From: Adineta ricciae
Lineage: Eukaryota; Rotifera; Eurotatoria; Adinetida; Adinetidae
Assembly (NCBI GenBank): GCA_905250025.1
Contig: CAJNOJ010000217.1
Span: 62,001 to 126,000, forward strand
Length of the DNA: 64,000 nt
Direction of reading: 5' to 3'
The translations under genes and the position numbers were made by a program. This document shows positions 43,525 through 56,483 of the stretch, piece by piece (the stretch's first letter is position 1; each line of letters begins with the position of its first letter). The notes under the pieces were generated by a model. The model did no database searches and was not told where the DNA came from. It was given only the letters and a program-made list of their open reading frames with translations.

Positions 43525-45589
43525 ATGGCGAAAATCTATTATATCCCATCTTTTAGATTGTGTGTTGGTAAACACAAACTAGATATGCCCCATCGCCAGT
43601 TAGAACAACTAGCAACACATCGCTGCCTATTTTACGACTCTGGTGATCCTTGTTTCGTGGATTCACGCTGGTCCGAAAGTGGTTTAGCAGTATATTATAT
43701 CAAACATGGTCTTCCACATCTATATGCACACATATGTGATATGAAGCGTCAGAAATTCATGCCTGATGATGCATTCGTGTGCAGAAAGCACATACAGCGG
43801 CTTGAAGCCCAATACCAACGTATTAATAGAAGTATTTCTTTACCTGCACAAGGTAACTACACATTTGTTACTAAATCTTTACGATTAGTAAAGGCGTGCT
43901 TTAGTACTAACTCCACAATTCTCTCCCGATAGAGAACGTCTAGATAAAACTGAATTACTGCTCACATTCAGCATTTTTTCTCCTGTATTCCTTTGATGGC
44001 TGGTTAAAGAATAATATTTCATTATTTATTTCATTTCAATAATAGGCCCCGTAAAAATTGAACGGCACCGACGTCCACAGTCTTCTTTGGCCGGGCGTTC
44101 GATAGAAATTGAACGGACATCTGAAAATGCTAACCATTGGGATCAGCGCAGTAGTTCAAGTGACGCTGCTTCTCGATCTTTGCATCAAAAGGATATTATA
44201 TACACTTGGCCGAGATATAGTACAACACACTTAAAAATCATCAGAGTAGATAAATATCATGAAACAATTGGTGAATTGAAGAAACGCATTATTGAAACGT
44301 GGTCATTGAATGACGTTAAACTCGAACAGCTGGCTCTATATGGATTTGATCAAAACTCTGGTCGAGACCATTCGCTGGAAGGCGTACCAGACAATACATG
44401 TTTGAGAATACTCTGGAAAGAACCTGACCCATATGTTTACTTCGATGTAAAACGCAAACCAAATGCACATAATAAATTGGACATAGCATCTAAACCTCCT
44501 GAGTCGAACGCTAATGATCTTGCAAAGATGCATGTTGTAGATCCAACATCTTTCCCTGGCAAACCTGCAAAGAAATTAAGTCAGTCGTCGAACGTTACTT
44601 CTTCATATCATGAAATACCACCCGGTCTGTGTGGACTCGATAATAGTGGTAACACCTGTTACATGAACAGTGCGCTACAATGTCTTAGTAATATACAACC
44701 TCTAACTGATTTCTTTATACACGAAGAAACTTATAAGTTTGTCAACTCTAACAATCCAGCCGGAACTGGAGGGCGTGTTGCCTTAGCATACAGCAGTTTG
44801 ATCCAAGAAATGTGGTCTGCTAAGTTAGACAAATGTACGCCAACTATGTTAAAAGAAGCAATCGACAGATACACCACACAATTCACAGCATATGAACAAC
44901 ACGACAGTCAAGAATTTATGGGATTTATTCTCGATGCTCTACACGAAGATCTCTTGAGTTCGCAGACTAGATCTTCACCTATATCCCGTCTTTTCCAAGG
45001 GCAACTTGAGAGCAGTGTTCGTTGTTGGAAGTGCGATACTGTTGTACAAACGGTAAGCGCATTTAATTTTCTGTCTATGCCAATAACATCCAGTAAATCA
45101 CGAACGAACCTGTCCGAATGTATGGAAGAATTTTTAAAGCCCGAGACCATTGGGAAACATGGTAAATGGTACTGCAACAACTGTCGTCAACAGACAGATG
45201 CCAGAAGATACATGAAAATCAAATCTTTACCACCGGTACTTATTCTTCAACTCAGACGATTCGACACATTTCCTGGACGACAAATAAATAACAAGAAAAT
45301 TCGAACAAGTGTTGATTATCCAGTAGAGAATCTTAGTCCACATGATCTGGCAGCCGACCTGTCATCCACAGCTCGATACGATCTTGTGGCGGTTTCGATT
45401 CATCGTGGGGCAACGTTGCAGTCAGGACACTATCTCACTATTGCAATGAATCATACAAACAAGCTTTGGTATGAGTTTGACGATTCTCTTGTCACATCGG
45501 CGAATCCGGAAGATATACGAAATCAAGATGCTTACATTCTATGTTATGTTCGCAAAGAGCTAACTAGAATTCCCTTGAAAACTTCATAG
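43525..45589 (+). CDS. Ubiquitin carboxyl-terminal hydrolase (USP)
   Basis: Exons 43525..43852 and 44046..45589 (193 nt intron, phase 1), giving 623 residues. A USP catalytic core covers about 305-615. The Cys box is GLDNSGNTCYMNSALQCL with nucleophile C314, then EQHDSQEFMGF, two zinc-binding CxxC pairs (CWKC, CNNC), and the His box RGATLQSGHYLTIA followed by WYEFDDSLV. The middle (about 150-240) carries a ubiquitin-like/DUSP-type segment, as in USP4/15 relatives. The N-terminal exon has Cys/His pairs (CLFYDSGDPC, CRKH) but no domain I can name. It removes ubiquitin from substrates in cytosol or nucleus. Confidence 0.88.
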
Positions 45590-45818
45590 AAAACCGTTTT
45601 TCTGATCGACTTGAAATAAACGCAAGAAAAAAGTGAAAACAATCTTTTATGTTCTGAATGTAGACACATATCAATAAACGATCAATTTAAAGAAGAACTT
45701 CTATATCGTGATGTATCGAGTGGGATTAGCTGACTGTTTTCAAGTTTTTATTTTTCTTCTGATAGCAAAAATCACACAGGACGATTTCTATCGTGTTAAA
45801 ACAGGAGTTCGATTAATT

Positions 45819-47276
45819 TTATCCTATAAATGAATCGAGTGAAGTCAGTAAGAGCCGAATCGACTTCACTGTTGATCTATAACCTTTGTAGATAATCTTG
45901 TCATTTTCAGAACGCCATGATTCAATACTTTGTTCGCCGAATTTGCTTTGAAATTGGTTTTTCATCAATAACAATTGCTGCTTCACGTGAACCAGAGATG
46001 ATTTGCTTGATACCGTAATATCGGATCGGATCAGTTTCATTTTTCTAATGGAAGACGAAAGCAATTCTTGAAAAACGTACAGCTTTCCAGGCTTCAGGAT
46101 GTGTAAGATTTGCAACAAATATTTTATAGTCTAAATACGAGAATTAATTCTACGAACAATTTCGATTGGGATTCGAACATACCGATAAACACAAAGATAC
46201 TTGCTCATCCATTTTTTTCTCACATATCTGCATATAAGCACAAATGGATTTTCTCTCATCGGAATGTGTTGGTATCGATAAAGTCGAATCAATCTTTCGA
46301 GTGTCATTTCTCAACCATCGATTGCGTAGGATCTACGAAACATAACTAAGTTTTGAATGTTCTATAGGAGATTTTACCTGCACGTTATTATAAAATTGAA
46401 AGAATGTGCTTCGGACAGTTGAATATGTTCGATTACGACGATAATTGCTCATATTTCGATGAAGCAGCGTCTTAGTCGATTCGAATATTTCATAAATCTT
46501 CTCGAGGTTATTTAAATACACCGTGATTTCCATAGCGTTTGTTGGATCATTCTGTTGTTGTTGAAGAGGCAGAAGAATCGAGAAGACATAACCATAAATC
46601 GTACAGAAATTCTCGAATAACTGAAGTAGGACATTGTCTATTCCATTTTCGTTCATTAACTCACGAACATATCGTTTCAATCGATTGATTTCATTAATAA
46701 ACGAATATTCTATCGCTAAAAAATCAGAAAGAATGTTTCAAAAACCGTCTACAAATTTTATCTTACCATGTGACATTCTAAAAGTGTTCATAGACTGGTC
46801 AACATATGGTATTATTTCCTTTGATGACAATACATTTGAGATAACATCATTATCTACGTCTAAAAAGTCAACAAAACCCTTTTCTCGAATGGACTAACAT
46901 AATCAGACCAACCTTCGTCGCACGTGTATAAGTAAATAGCAATACTATTGCCACTTAATCCATTCCGGTCGATATAATCATGAAACGTTCGATATTGTTC
47001 AGTATCTAACGGTTGCTTTTGATAATCGTACAGCTTTGTACGAATTTGCGGATCACCTACGGTATAAAATCAAAATCGAACATGGAATCAGGTTGAGTTT
47101 GTATTACTTAAGCCGTAAACTTTACGAATTTGACGATGAACTTGAACGAAAGTCATTTGTTTACCGAACCAATGACAATATCGACTGCCTCCACCATTTT
47201 CAAGCTCAAGTTTTTCTATAATACCATTAGTTTGATTTAGACGTAAACGACCACAGCGGAATCTTTTGGTTTTCAT
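45819..47276 (-). CDS. Unrecognised six-exon protein
   Basis: Exons 47276..47108, 47056..46913, 46859..46767, 46715..46378, 46332..46183 and 46130..45819. Introns are 45-53 nt and every phase agrees, giving 401 residues. No long frame exists without splicing, so the consistent joins are the main support. The N-terminal 110 residues are mixed alpha/beta (RFRCGRLRLNQTNGIIEKLE, HWFGKQMTF); the rest is nearly all helical, with long amphipathic stretches. There is no signal peptide, membrane helix or known motif. The role is unknown. Confidence 0.65.
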
Positions 47277-47619
47277 CAAAAATGTTTCTTGGTAAAAGTT
47301 CCAACTCGAAGATAAAATCTGAATTTCGATACAATTCGTTTGAATGTCGTTATTTTTCGTTCTCTATAGTGTCCGAAGCACGTGTCTGGAGAAGGGAGAA
47401 AGAAAATTCAGTGTTATATGGTTGGAAGAACAGAGACGAAAAATAACGAACTGTCGGATATATTTTGTTGCTTTCAAATTCACATGGATACTTAATCAAA
47501 TGGCATAGTCTACTGTGTTTGATTCTTTATTAATTGAGCTTGAAAAAAAAAAGATTAATTATATAAAAGGAAAATTTTGAAATGAATGAATTTAGATTTG
47601 TCCGCTTTAATTTATCAGT
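47277..47619. other. Intergenic, no gene seen
   Basis: Promoter side of the six-exon gene and 3' flank of the zinc-finger gene, both on the minus strand. Confidence 0.4.
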
Positions 47620-50528
47620 CTATTGCAAATTACTTCGGAAGTTTCTGTCGAATGTCGGATGTAGGTTGGGCTGTCTATCGAAGCAAATGATTAGATTTCG
47701 CATCGGTACTTTATGTTTTCCTGCACTGACATGAACAAAGTTCAGTGTTGTTAAATCGAGTTCTGATCGACTGAAAACACAAACCATCGCATTGTGGTTG
47801 TAAATACCATTCGGCCCTGCATGAGAAAGAACGATATGGCCGCTGCCACGATGAATTTCCAAACAGTAAGTAAAGAAGTCGTTCACATTACAACCCATAT
47901 AGAAATGATTAGACTTGATTTTATATGTTTTCTTGATAACAATCGTTTCGTGTTGGAATGGGTGTCCAGCTGAAAGATACGTACTTGCTTCGTGATAGTT
48001 GTCGTCCGTGACTGACGGTTTGGGAGCGACGTAGCAAATTAGACTGCGAAGATTTGGTTGATGCTCGGTGGGACTAATTTCTTCATTGGATAAGGTTATC
48101 ATCATATCGCCGTTTGCAGCTTTCCAGTAAATATAGGTGGTGTTAGCCGTTGACGGATCTGATTCCATAATGCGATAGTGTTCATATGCTTGACGGATGG
48201 TGAGAGGCAAAACGTAATGTTCTTCGAAATTTGTAGGTCGTATAGTCATTGTTATTCCTCGGTGATAATTCAATACTAATTGAGAGGTGTACTTCTTGTA
48301 GCGGAACAGGAGTGTATGAATACAAGTATCCTGGTACTCTGCACGCATTTTTGCCGGAGGTCTAGCAACAAATGTTGGTACTTTATCCACAGGCTCGACT
48401 ATCTGTTCGGCCACACTTATTCGATTACGAAAAACGGCACCGATAGCTCGCATAGCGTCCTCGCTGAGGTTCTCGTAGATATTTTTCGGGATATAGACAT
48501 GGTCAATATATTCTAGAGGAATCAACTGAGGTAAATGAGCTTCGACGGTCTGATGTGAATCGACTGATGTCCATCGATCGAGAATCTGCTTCATGCTAAC
48601 ATCCAGTGAGTTTAATTTTTGGTGCAGACTAGTCAATGCTATCAATTCCGCACTGAGGGCATAGTCATAACCTGGAACGCCAGCATGTAGCTTTGTGGCA
48701 TGATACTGTTTTACTCGTTCATCTTGTGAGCCAGGTGCTTGTCCTAACCACGGTCGCCATCTATAGGCATTGCCACTCAAGTACGTCGTAGCTGCTTGCA
48801 TAGATATATTTGAATCGGGATGATGTAAGATTTCTCGTTTGAAAATTACAATAACGTCACCGTAGTAATGACCTTGGTGTGGCCCGAGAATGCTGAAGAC
48901 ATGCTTGTCGGTGCGCAAAATCTTGTCGGGTTCATGACCAATGCCAGCTGGATTGGAATGAAGCTTGATCGACGCTTGGGCAATCTGCAGCGTTTTGTCA
49001 CGGATTGCTTTCACATCCTGATTCCCAATCGTCAAGGCTAATCGGTTCTCCTTTCTTTTGATGATATCCTGATAGAATGCTTTCGTATCGGGATGAGCTG
49101 CCGCTGGCGTTGCTGTGTCTGTATCAAGTAGATCCATTCCTTGAGTCATTGCTGATGTAAAATTGTTCTCTATGAATTCGACGCACACTAAGGCAGTGAT
49201 ATACTGTCGGGCGTCATTTTCGCACGCAGGCGTTTTCAGACCATCAATACGTCGTAATCGACTGTGCTGTAGTACTGAAGTAGCAACAAACTTCGGATTT
49301 TTCAATCGCTCCATATAGTCACGACTCATGACATGTCCATGTAGAAGGATAGACTCGAATATAATTGGATTGCATCGGTGGATAGGAAATACAGTGCGCA
49401 CCCAATCAAGAATATCATTGGGAATAGTTCCAGAAGGTAAAGGTTTCCAATTGTTCTTTTCGGCATATCGTTTTACGCGCTCAAAAACTTCTCGATGGTT
49501 TTTTGTGAAATCTGAACCTTTATCTAGACTGTAGTAAGGCACTACACCGGTTTCATCGGCTATGCTGTGACGGAATTTAGCTACATGGTCAGCGTTAGCA
49601 CGATCGCAACAACTATCGCCCTCGGAACACAACAGTCGAATGTCGAGTATGTTAGGATGTGTGAATGAATTGAGATGCTCTTCATCGGTAAGTCGAAGAC
49701 ATTTTTCACCATATGGACATAAGTTTCGAGCGATATGAAAGGATCGAGACCAGTGCAGCTGTGTTGTGTCGGTACAGTTTCGGCCGGCTCTACATACATG
49801 TGCGAAGTTGAGACAGTGTTGGTGAACTGCATTCGAAAGACCTCGGGTATTCCTGTGTTCAGTTAGATCGTCGTAAAGTGAACAGTGAAACGGCGTATAA
49901 GGACATGGCGTCGGATATTGATGACTGAACTCATCGATATGCTTTTTGTTGTGAAAATCGACACAATTGTTTCCATAGGGACAGCGTGGAGCGAAATGGC
50001 GAAATTTTTCGCAGTGTTCTTTTACTTCTTTTTGATAGTCAATACATTTGTGCGATTTTGAACAAAGTGGCAAATGTCGATACTTTTTCAGATGATCGAA
50101 TTGTTGGTTCTTGCAATGACCACCGTCCGGACAATAATCCGGATGCGTCCATTTACTGCAGTGATTTCTATCGTTGATTTGCGAACATTCGCCGCCTTTT
50201 TCGCATTGCTTTGCATCTCTTGCTGACGCTGCTGTGTCTGAAGCCTTTCATTAGACAATAATGATTAGTTATATGTAGAAAAAGTAGCGAAAAGGAGACA
50301 TAAGACTCACTCACTTAGTCCTCTCCTATGCGCATTCTTTAGAGACACTTTCCGACTACAACATCCATTTTAGAAATACGAACACTTTTGACTTACTTGA
50401 TCAGTATTTGGTGATTTTGGCTTGAGCAGTTGTTCTAAACACATACGATGGAACATGATTCCAGTCGCAGTGGTTACTTGATCAGTTTTGTCTTTTAATG
50501 GTAGATTACATGACGAGCAAGTCGACAT
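47620..50528 (-). CDS. Protein with about eight PBZ-like zinc fingers
   Basis: Exons 50528..50397 and 50244..47620 (GTAAGT donor, 152 nt intron, phase 0), giving 918 residues. Exon 1 has CSSC and a later H..C, a half-LIM-like zinc site. From C58 to about residue 270 there are about eight modules of the form C-x5-C-x6-H-x5-H, for example CPYGNNCVDFHNKKHIDEFS then H, and CPYGEKCLRLTDEEHLNSFT then H. This is the poly(ADP-ribose)-binding zinc finger pattern of APLF and CHFR, including the Y-G pair in two fingers. The remaining 650 residues form globular domains I cannot name. It is inferred to bind poly(ADP-ribose) or nucleic acid; a DNA-damage role would fit but is not shown. Confidence 0.72.
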
Positions 50529-51166
50529 CTTCGATTAATCTAGCTATGAAGATTTTCTCCTACATTTATTCATGACATTCTACCACTTCCTACCTTCAAC
50601 TCGACGTTTAACAACTGCGAATGTGAATAGCAATGAAGAGAAGAACAACTGCCATGAAAAGAACTCAACATTACTTGCTAGTTTATCGCCACGTGCACAC
50701 ACTCCGCGCGTAAGTGAGGTTTTTTTTCGGAGAAAGAGAAAAAAAATCGGTGCGTGAAACATTTTTCAGAGTTTGTAAGTGAGATTTTGACTATCGAATT
50801 CAAATTTCTCGTCATATATTTATTTTTTTAATATTATCCCGTGCACATATAAAATCGACACTGAGCTGTTATCATAGTATCTTATTTACTCTCCAAGTGC
50901 ATACCGTTATGAAAGGATTTTTTCCGTAAAGTAGTCATAGAGATAGAAGTTCGCAAGAAAAACATTTTCATACTCACCATACACTTGGATTTCTCAATCC
51001 AGCAGACTTCCATTTTGAACAATTTATGTTTGATGTATTCCATCCCTGTTTTTATCCTTGACAACATGAGTCACTGTTGATTATTTTTGTACATAACGAT
51101 GATGTAAAACATGAAGAAAGAAGAAATGAAATTAACAAAGAAAACACTGTATATACCGAGTACATC
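50529..51166. other. Intergenic, no gene seen
   Basis: 5' flank of the PBZ-type gene and weak minus-strand frames near 50882-51067 that could be an exon of the small zinc-finger ORF. I could not find a consistent join. Confidence 0.35.
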
Positions 51167-51535
51167 TTAGATACGAGAAAGTATTAATCCGTTTTCATAT
51201 CCAGCCAGACCCTCAAAGTATTGCATGCAATTGGAAAATGGGCAGATATTTCGTGGAAAGTAGTCTGCATGTTGGGACATAACATGACTGCATAAATCCT
51301 GTGCATCCAAGTAACTTTCATTCAAATCGAAACATTCTTTGCTAAGTAGACAACGAAGTCGGATTGGAGGATTTGCTACATTCATGTTGAAGTCATTTTC
51401 ATTGTTTATTGAATGATTGTTGACAGTTATCGATACCGCACCCTTTTTTTTCTGTTTTATTCTAGCTTCCTTCGAATTGTCTGCAGTGAACATCGTTATT
51501 GTTATTATTGAAGAATCTTGAGGGTGTTTGCACAT
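51167..51535 (-). CDS. Small zinc-finger-like ORF
   Basis: ATG at 51535, 122 residues to a TAA. A possible zinc site lies in the second half: CLLSKECFDL, then CSHVMSQH, then CPFSNCMQYF, resembling a degenerate C2H2 pair. The first half is Ser/Asn/Lys-rich and unlike a domain. It may be one exon of a longer gene or a remnant. The start could also be the ATG at 51493. Confidence 0.35.
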   Translation of the reverse strand: MCKHPQDSSIITITMFTADNSKEARIKQKKKGAVSITVNNHSINNENDFNMNVANPPIRLRCLLSKECFDLNESYLDAQDLCSHVMSQHADYFPRNICPFSNCMQYFEGLAGYENGLILSRI

Positions 51536-52442
51536 GTGGGTATTGAGCTAGATGATATTGCTTTAAATCCTTTTCCTTTGAAAACACTGCCTTGCACATA
51601 TCAATATCATATTTGTATTTCCATCTTTCACTTCTCGACTATGGATTGTTTGAAGTACTAGATATAATTACACTTAGTGTGTAACAATGTTCTCTAGACA
51701 TGTCGCTGGTTGTAAGCATATACTTTGAGGATAGTTTACTTTTAGTATTACATAATATTCGTCGATATGCTCAGATGATGAATTATAACTGATATGATAA
51801 TGAACATACAATGGACTTTGCATTAACCACCACGTGCCTTCATTAGATACTTGAGACGTAAAATTACCGTTTTATTCGAAAACACGGTACACTGAGTAAG
51901 GATGAAAACTGCTAAACAATTCATGACAGTCACAATTTTTGTCGATTAGTAGATAATGTTTGAAGTTTTACGAAGAACCAATTATGGAACCATATTCGAA
52001 ACTCATCGGTTGTTCTTTAGTCTACAATGGTCAACCATGTGACTGTTGTTTAAAACTTTATCATTAATTACAACGCAGAAAACGAAACGTTTAGATATAA
52101 AACTGAGTTAGTTGTTTTACTCTTACTGACCGTTGAGCAAAACCAAGCAAAAAAAGATTTCCGTCCCCGTGTTTTAGATCGAGCATTACATTGATAAGAA
52201 GACCAAGGAAAATATTTACTGGTGCATTCATGTTCACAATTGAAGAATGGATATCAGAGCTGTCATAAGTGAATATTTTCTCCCTTCCCTCCTGAAGTTG
52301 ACACTTTTAACGACTGTTTTACTAATCTAGTTCTTCTTATCGGCTGTTCTCTTATTTATTTTCGTTCTAACAGATCATTCAAAAAAAAATAGTATCATTA
52401 TTTCGAAAAAAAACAATATATATATATATGCGCTCTCGCACA
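51536..52442. other. Intergenic, TA repeat
   Basis: No coding signal. A short TA run lies at 52416-52429. Confidence 0.4.
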
Positions 52443-53789
52443 CTAGCAAGCTGACATAGTGCGATTGACATAGTCTTCAATTTGATAATTGAATAAAAGT
52501 AGATCATTCTTGTACAAACGTACAAGTCCGCAGATCAATTGGTTGGGTAAAGATGAGTACATTCGTCTATACTCTTCTGTACGATTATCCGAAGCACCAA
52601 GATGATGTTGTGTATTCCAATCGGATACGTTGAGACGCTTTAGCAACGAAGTGAAATCGTCATTGAATGATTCATATTTACCAATGAAATTATATCCGAT
52701 ATTGCAAACTTGACAGATTGTTGTGTATGGTTGCCAGTGAGCATCCATTCGAATAATTGTACTAGGATCATCTATACCATTAAGAATGTATTGAACAAAG
52801 TGTTTAAATGACGGAATGACATTCTGACACGAGTAGGGTTTTGGGTCGGAACGCTGTGTTTGGTTCTTATTTGAATATCGATAACAGATGATTTTGCGTA
52901 AGGCATCATAGTAGGGTTCTTGTTGAATTCTGTCTTTTCCTAACGTTGCAATTCTTTCTTTGTAAGCCGAGACCAAACGTTCAAATGGATGGCGAACGAA
53001 CAGTACCCGAGTAAACGATGGAGAGAGTATGTCCGACGAACTATTTGTGTTGTTGTAATTCAAATGCGGGAAAATATCTTTTAGATTCAATCGATGTGGA
53101 TTTAGAAATACCGTCGGTGATGTACTATTAATACTTGAGAAACGGAGAAGGTGAAGAAAAATCTGAATCAATGACGTTACAGAAATCTCTTCTCTTTTTT
53201 CCGGTAGCGGAATTCCATTCTAAGGACAAGAAAAAAGAATTTCAAACTAAATATACTTGAATGCGATGTCGCTTACTTTTCGAAGTCCTTCGTGCAGCTT
53301 TTGTATATTAATCAGTTGCTCTGCTCGAGCTTTATTTACGACAATATTTGTCCAATTGGTATCTACATGATCAATTGCATCCCGAATATAAACATAGATC
53401 ATGAGTGTAAGAAAACTTTTTGATGCAATCTTCGGAATAGCACAATATGCTAACGAATGAGACTGGAGAGATAGAATAGATCCACGAAGCCATGGAAATT
53501 CTTGCACTAAACTGGCAAATGTATGCTTCTTTTTACCAGATATCGATCGTTTTGAATGAATACATTCATTGTTCAAAAACTGCGAACGATTTTTATGGAT
53601 GCAAGGTAGTAAGGTATTCGGATCGGTTTCTTCAACTATTATCCACGACACGTCGAATTTATTTCCTTTAATCATAAAGTACTGACGAATTTGTATTAAG
53701 ACTAGGAAATTTATCAAAAGAACTCCATATATGAAGTACTGCTTGCATCTTTGAACAGTTCTATAATAATGAATATAACAGACAACCAT
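52443..53789 (-). CDS. Golgi carbohydrate sulfotransferase
   Basis: Exons 53789..53277 and 53219..52443 (GTAAGC donor, CCTTAG acceptor, 57 nt, phase 0), 429 residues from the first ATG in the frame. Type II layout: a short cytosolic N-terminus, one helix (YFIYGVLLINFLVLIQI), then the lumenal domain. The PAPS 5'-phosphosulfate loop is CAIPKIASKSF (usual PKxxxT/S). The 3'-phosphate site is RVLFVRHPFERLVSAY. Several N-glycosylation sequons are present. This matches the HNK-1/chondroitin sulfotransferase family (CHST8-14 type), which sulfates sugars in the Golgi. The acceptor sugar is not predictable. Confidence 0.85.
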
Positions 53790-54731
53790 GATTAACCGCT
53801 TTCTTGATTGAGGATGTGTGTATTGATTCACCAATACAATGTGTGTTGCTCTACTTGAATCGAAATAGAAACTGTTTGAAATGAAGCGCGTTAAAAAGCG
53901 AGAACGTTTTAGCTGTTTTGCTTGCGTTTATTTATACACCGATTGAGAAATGTGTTGAATTCTTTCTTTACTATTGTTTCGATACTCCGCACGATTGTCA
54001 TGATTGGAGAAAAAGTGCATAAGACGAACGAGCGAACGTAAAAAGTATATGTACGTGGAGGTGAAAATGAAAAGTAAAATAATAAAGACAATGTACTATT
54101 TCGGGTGCTTTCATAGAGATGCGAAGCAAATAAAGTTGCAGAGTTCTCTCTCAGTACATAATTTTATAGGGGAATCGAATAGATTAGAACGAAAAAAAAA
54201 AGAATTTAAATGCAAGTTGAAAATTCGTGTCCATGTCGCGCCTGTTCTGAGCGCTTGTATTTTTTTAGACACGAACATCAGAAAAAAAATCCAACGATAG
54301 AAACTATCAATTGAATTTTCACTCAAATAATGTGACACTTATCCTTTGTTGCTATGTTGTCATACTTGGATCCGCGATGAAAAAATGTTATAGGAATGTT
54401 TTGTTGCTGATCTAAATTGTCGACTGAAAGCATCAAGCTGAGAAATGATGCACTGATTGCACTTGACGATGGCTGTTGATGATGATGGAAGATTGAAGTT
54501 CTCAGGATAAAAAGATACTCCGATGTTATCAACCCGAAAAGAAAAGTATCTTCTACTTTCCTTATCTAAACTATTCACTTTCTCTCTCTCTCTTTCTGCA
54601 GACCATGTGTGTTTGCAGAAATTATTTTAAGATACTCTAGTCGTTTGTATTTTGTAGTGTACACATGTTCGAGTTGAGTAAGCAAATGGTTTTTGTTTAG
54701 GACAACTTCACACATCACGAAATCATCCGAT
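53790..54731. other. Intergenic, CT repeat
   Basis: No coding signal. A TC dinucleotide run lies at about 54580-54597. Confidence 0.4.
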
Positions 54732-56344
54732 ATGAGTACAATGTCGACAATTAGTAAAGGTCTATCAGGTGTGATATATTTTTACTAGCGTACTCGAGTT
54801 AAATTTTCATTTTCTTTTATTCATGTAGCTTTTCATATTACAAACACTGATCTGGATGTTTCGTTGTCACAGATGGATAAAGCAACAATCGTCTATGTTC
54901 GTCTTGTATTTCTACGAATAGGTAAATAGTTTGAACGAGATGTATCTTCGTATGTGTTTCTCTCTCGATCTGTAAGGTGAAATCGATACATTGAATGAGA
55001 AATACCAAGCGCATGCGTCAATCGAGTCCCGATGGTTCGTTCCGGCCGACAAATTCACTTACATTCTTTCGTCTGACGATCAACTTCGTTTAAGAAAAGA
55101 CAAATCTGTTCTGTTGGAAAAATACGCTGAATGCTGTTGGCATCCGGAAATCTACATCGAAAACAGTTTGGGTGACCTCAAAGAACAGATCAAGTATAGT
55201 GCAAAACTCGGCAAAGACCCTCAAATGATACAAATTTGTGAGCATCGTGTCATCAAAGGTTCATTCTGGGAGAAACTTGAACTTCAACATTTTCCTAGTG
55301 ATGTACAAGATTTATCCATATCTGTTACATCAATGTTCTACCATGATAAAGTTATTTTGATTGCTGATCCATTACGGCTCAGTGGAGTTAATCGAGAAGC
55401 TTTCGTTGATCAACAAGAATGGTCCCTGTACGAACATGTCGATACAAAGCAAAGATTTATCAGAGAATTTGTTTTTCGTACCTATGATGCTGTTGACGAC
55501 GACGACGACGACGACAACGAAATCAATGATCAACAAATGAAAGAAGTGTCAAGTAGTGAAGATCGAAAACGATCGATTTTAACAGTGACTTGCCATGCAG
55601 GTTGGTGTATATATTCTTTTTCAAGTTTACAATCGTTTTTTTTTTGTGTGTTTGTCTACAAAAGCTCGCCAATCACAATATTTCTTTTGGAACGGATATT
55701 GTCTCATACTACTGATTACAATGGTTTCTTTTTGTACCTTTGGAATACCATTACAGTATGTTTCCTATCATCTAAGTATCTGTAATTATTTTAAAACTAT
55801 TGATTATATATTTTATCATTCTAAGATATGCAGTCAATCGATTACAAGTATCATGTACACTTCTACTTACATCAATTACTTTTCGGTGGACAGTGAATAG
55901 ATCATTGGTGAGTTCGATCGTCTTCGTTTTCTCAATCGAATACCATGTTTGTTCATTTAGCCGACAATATCTTATTTAACATCGTTGGATCGATACGGTA
56001 TCGCTGGTATATTCAATTTAGTATTCCATTCCCTATGGCACAGTACTCTTAGCGCAATTATCTGGCAAACAACACCAGATTATCGTGTACCAAAGCATTC
56101 TTGGATTGAATTCTTGGATCATAGTATGTTCAGCGTATTTGTTGGTGTGTTTATCATTTACCATCTAGCCATGATCATATGGTTGTATTGTGTCCCACTG
56201 AAGTACCGCAGACGAATGAAACAAAAAGATGTTCAGTACCGGATTCTAATGCAAGAGAGAATAAGAGGTAATATCAATCGATCTCTCGATAGTGAAAACT
56301 CAAGACCAACAACAACAGCTCTTATATCGATCGAACAACTTTAG
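54732..56344 (+). CDS. Pentameric ligand-gated channel subunit, Cys-less
   Basis: Exons 54732..54768, 54829..54921, 54977..55600, 55665..55755, 55826..55907 and 55961..56344; all phases agree, 436 residues. The N-terminal half is a pLGIC ligand-binding domain (VYVRLVFLRIGEIDTL on strand 1; LELQHFPSDVQDLSIS at the FPFD loop). Four helices follow: TM1 (LILLITMVSFCTFGIPLQ), pore TM2 (RLQVSCTLLLTSITFRW, then LPTISYLTSLDRY), TM3 and a C-terminal TM4. The two cysteines that define the Cys-loop are absent, as in prokaryotic members. An Asp-rich insert (seven D) precedes the last strand. No signal peptide is visible, so a 5' exon may be missing from this model. The ligand and ion selectivity are unknown. 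Confidence 0.82.
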
Positions 56345-56483
56345 TTTGTCGTATACATATGAATAATGACTATCTGGATTATTTATTTAATCTTAAATAA
56401 ACAAAGTACACATTTATGTATTCAAACATCCAGAATAAATACTATTATATCTGAGTCAACTCAATAATATTTCAGATTTATTA

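Noticed and set aside
52416..52429. TA dinucleotide run as a possible origin or mobile-element border
   Set aside because: Too short, with no inverted repeats or target-site duplication around it.
55497..55516. GAC triplet run as a non-coding microsatellite
   Set aside because: It lies inside the channel exon and encodes the Asp-rich insert, so it is treated as coding.
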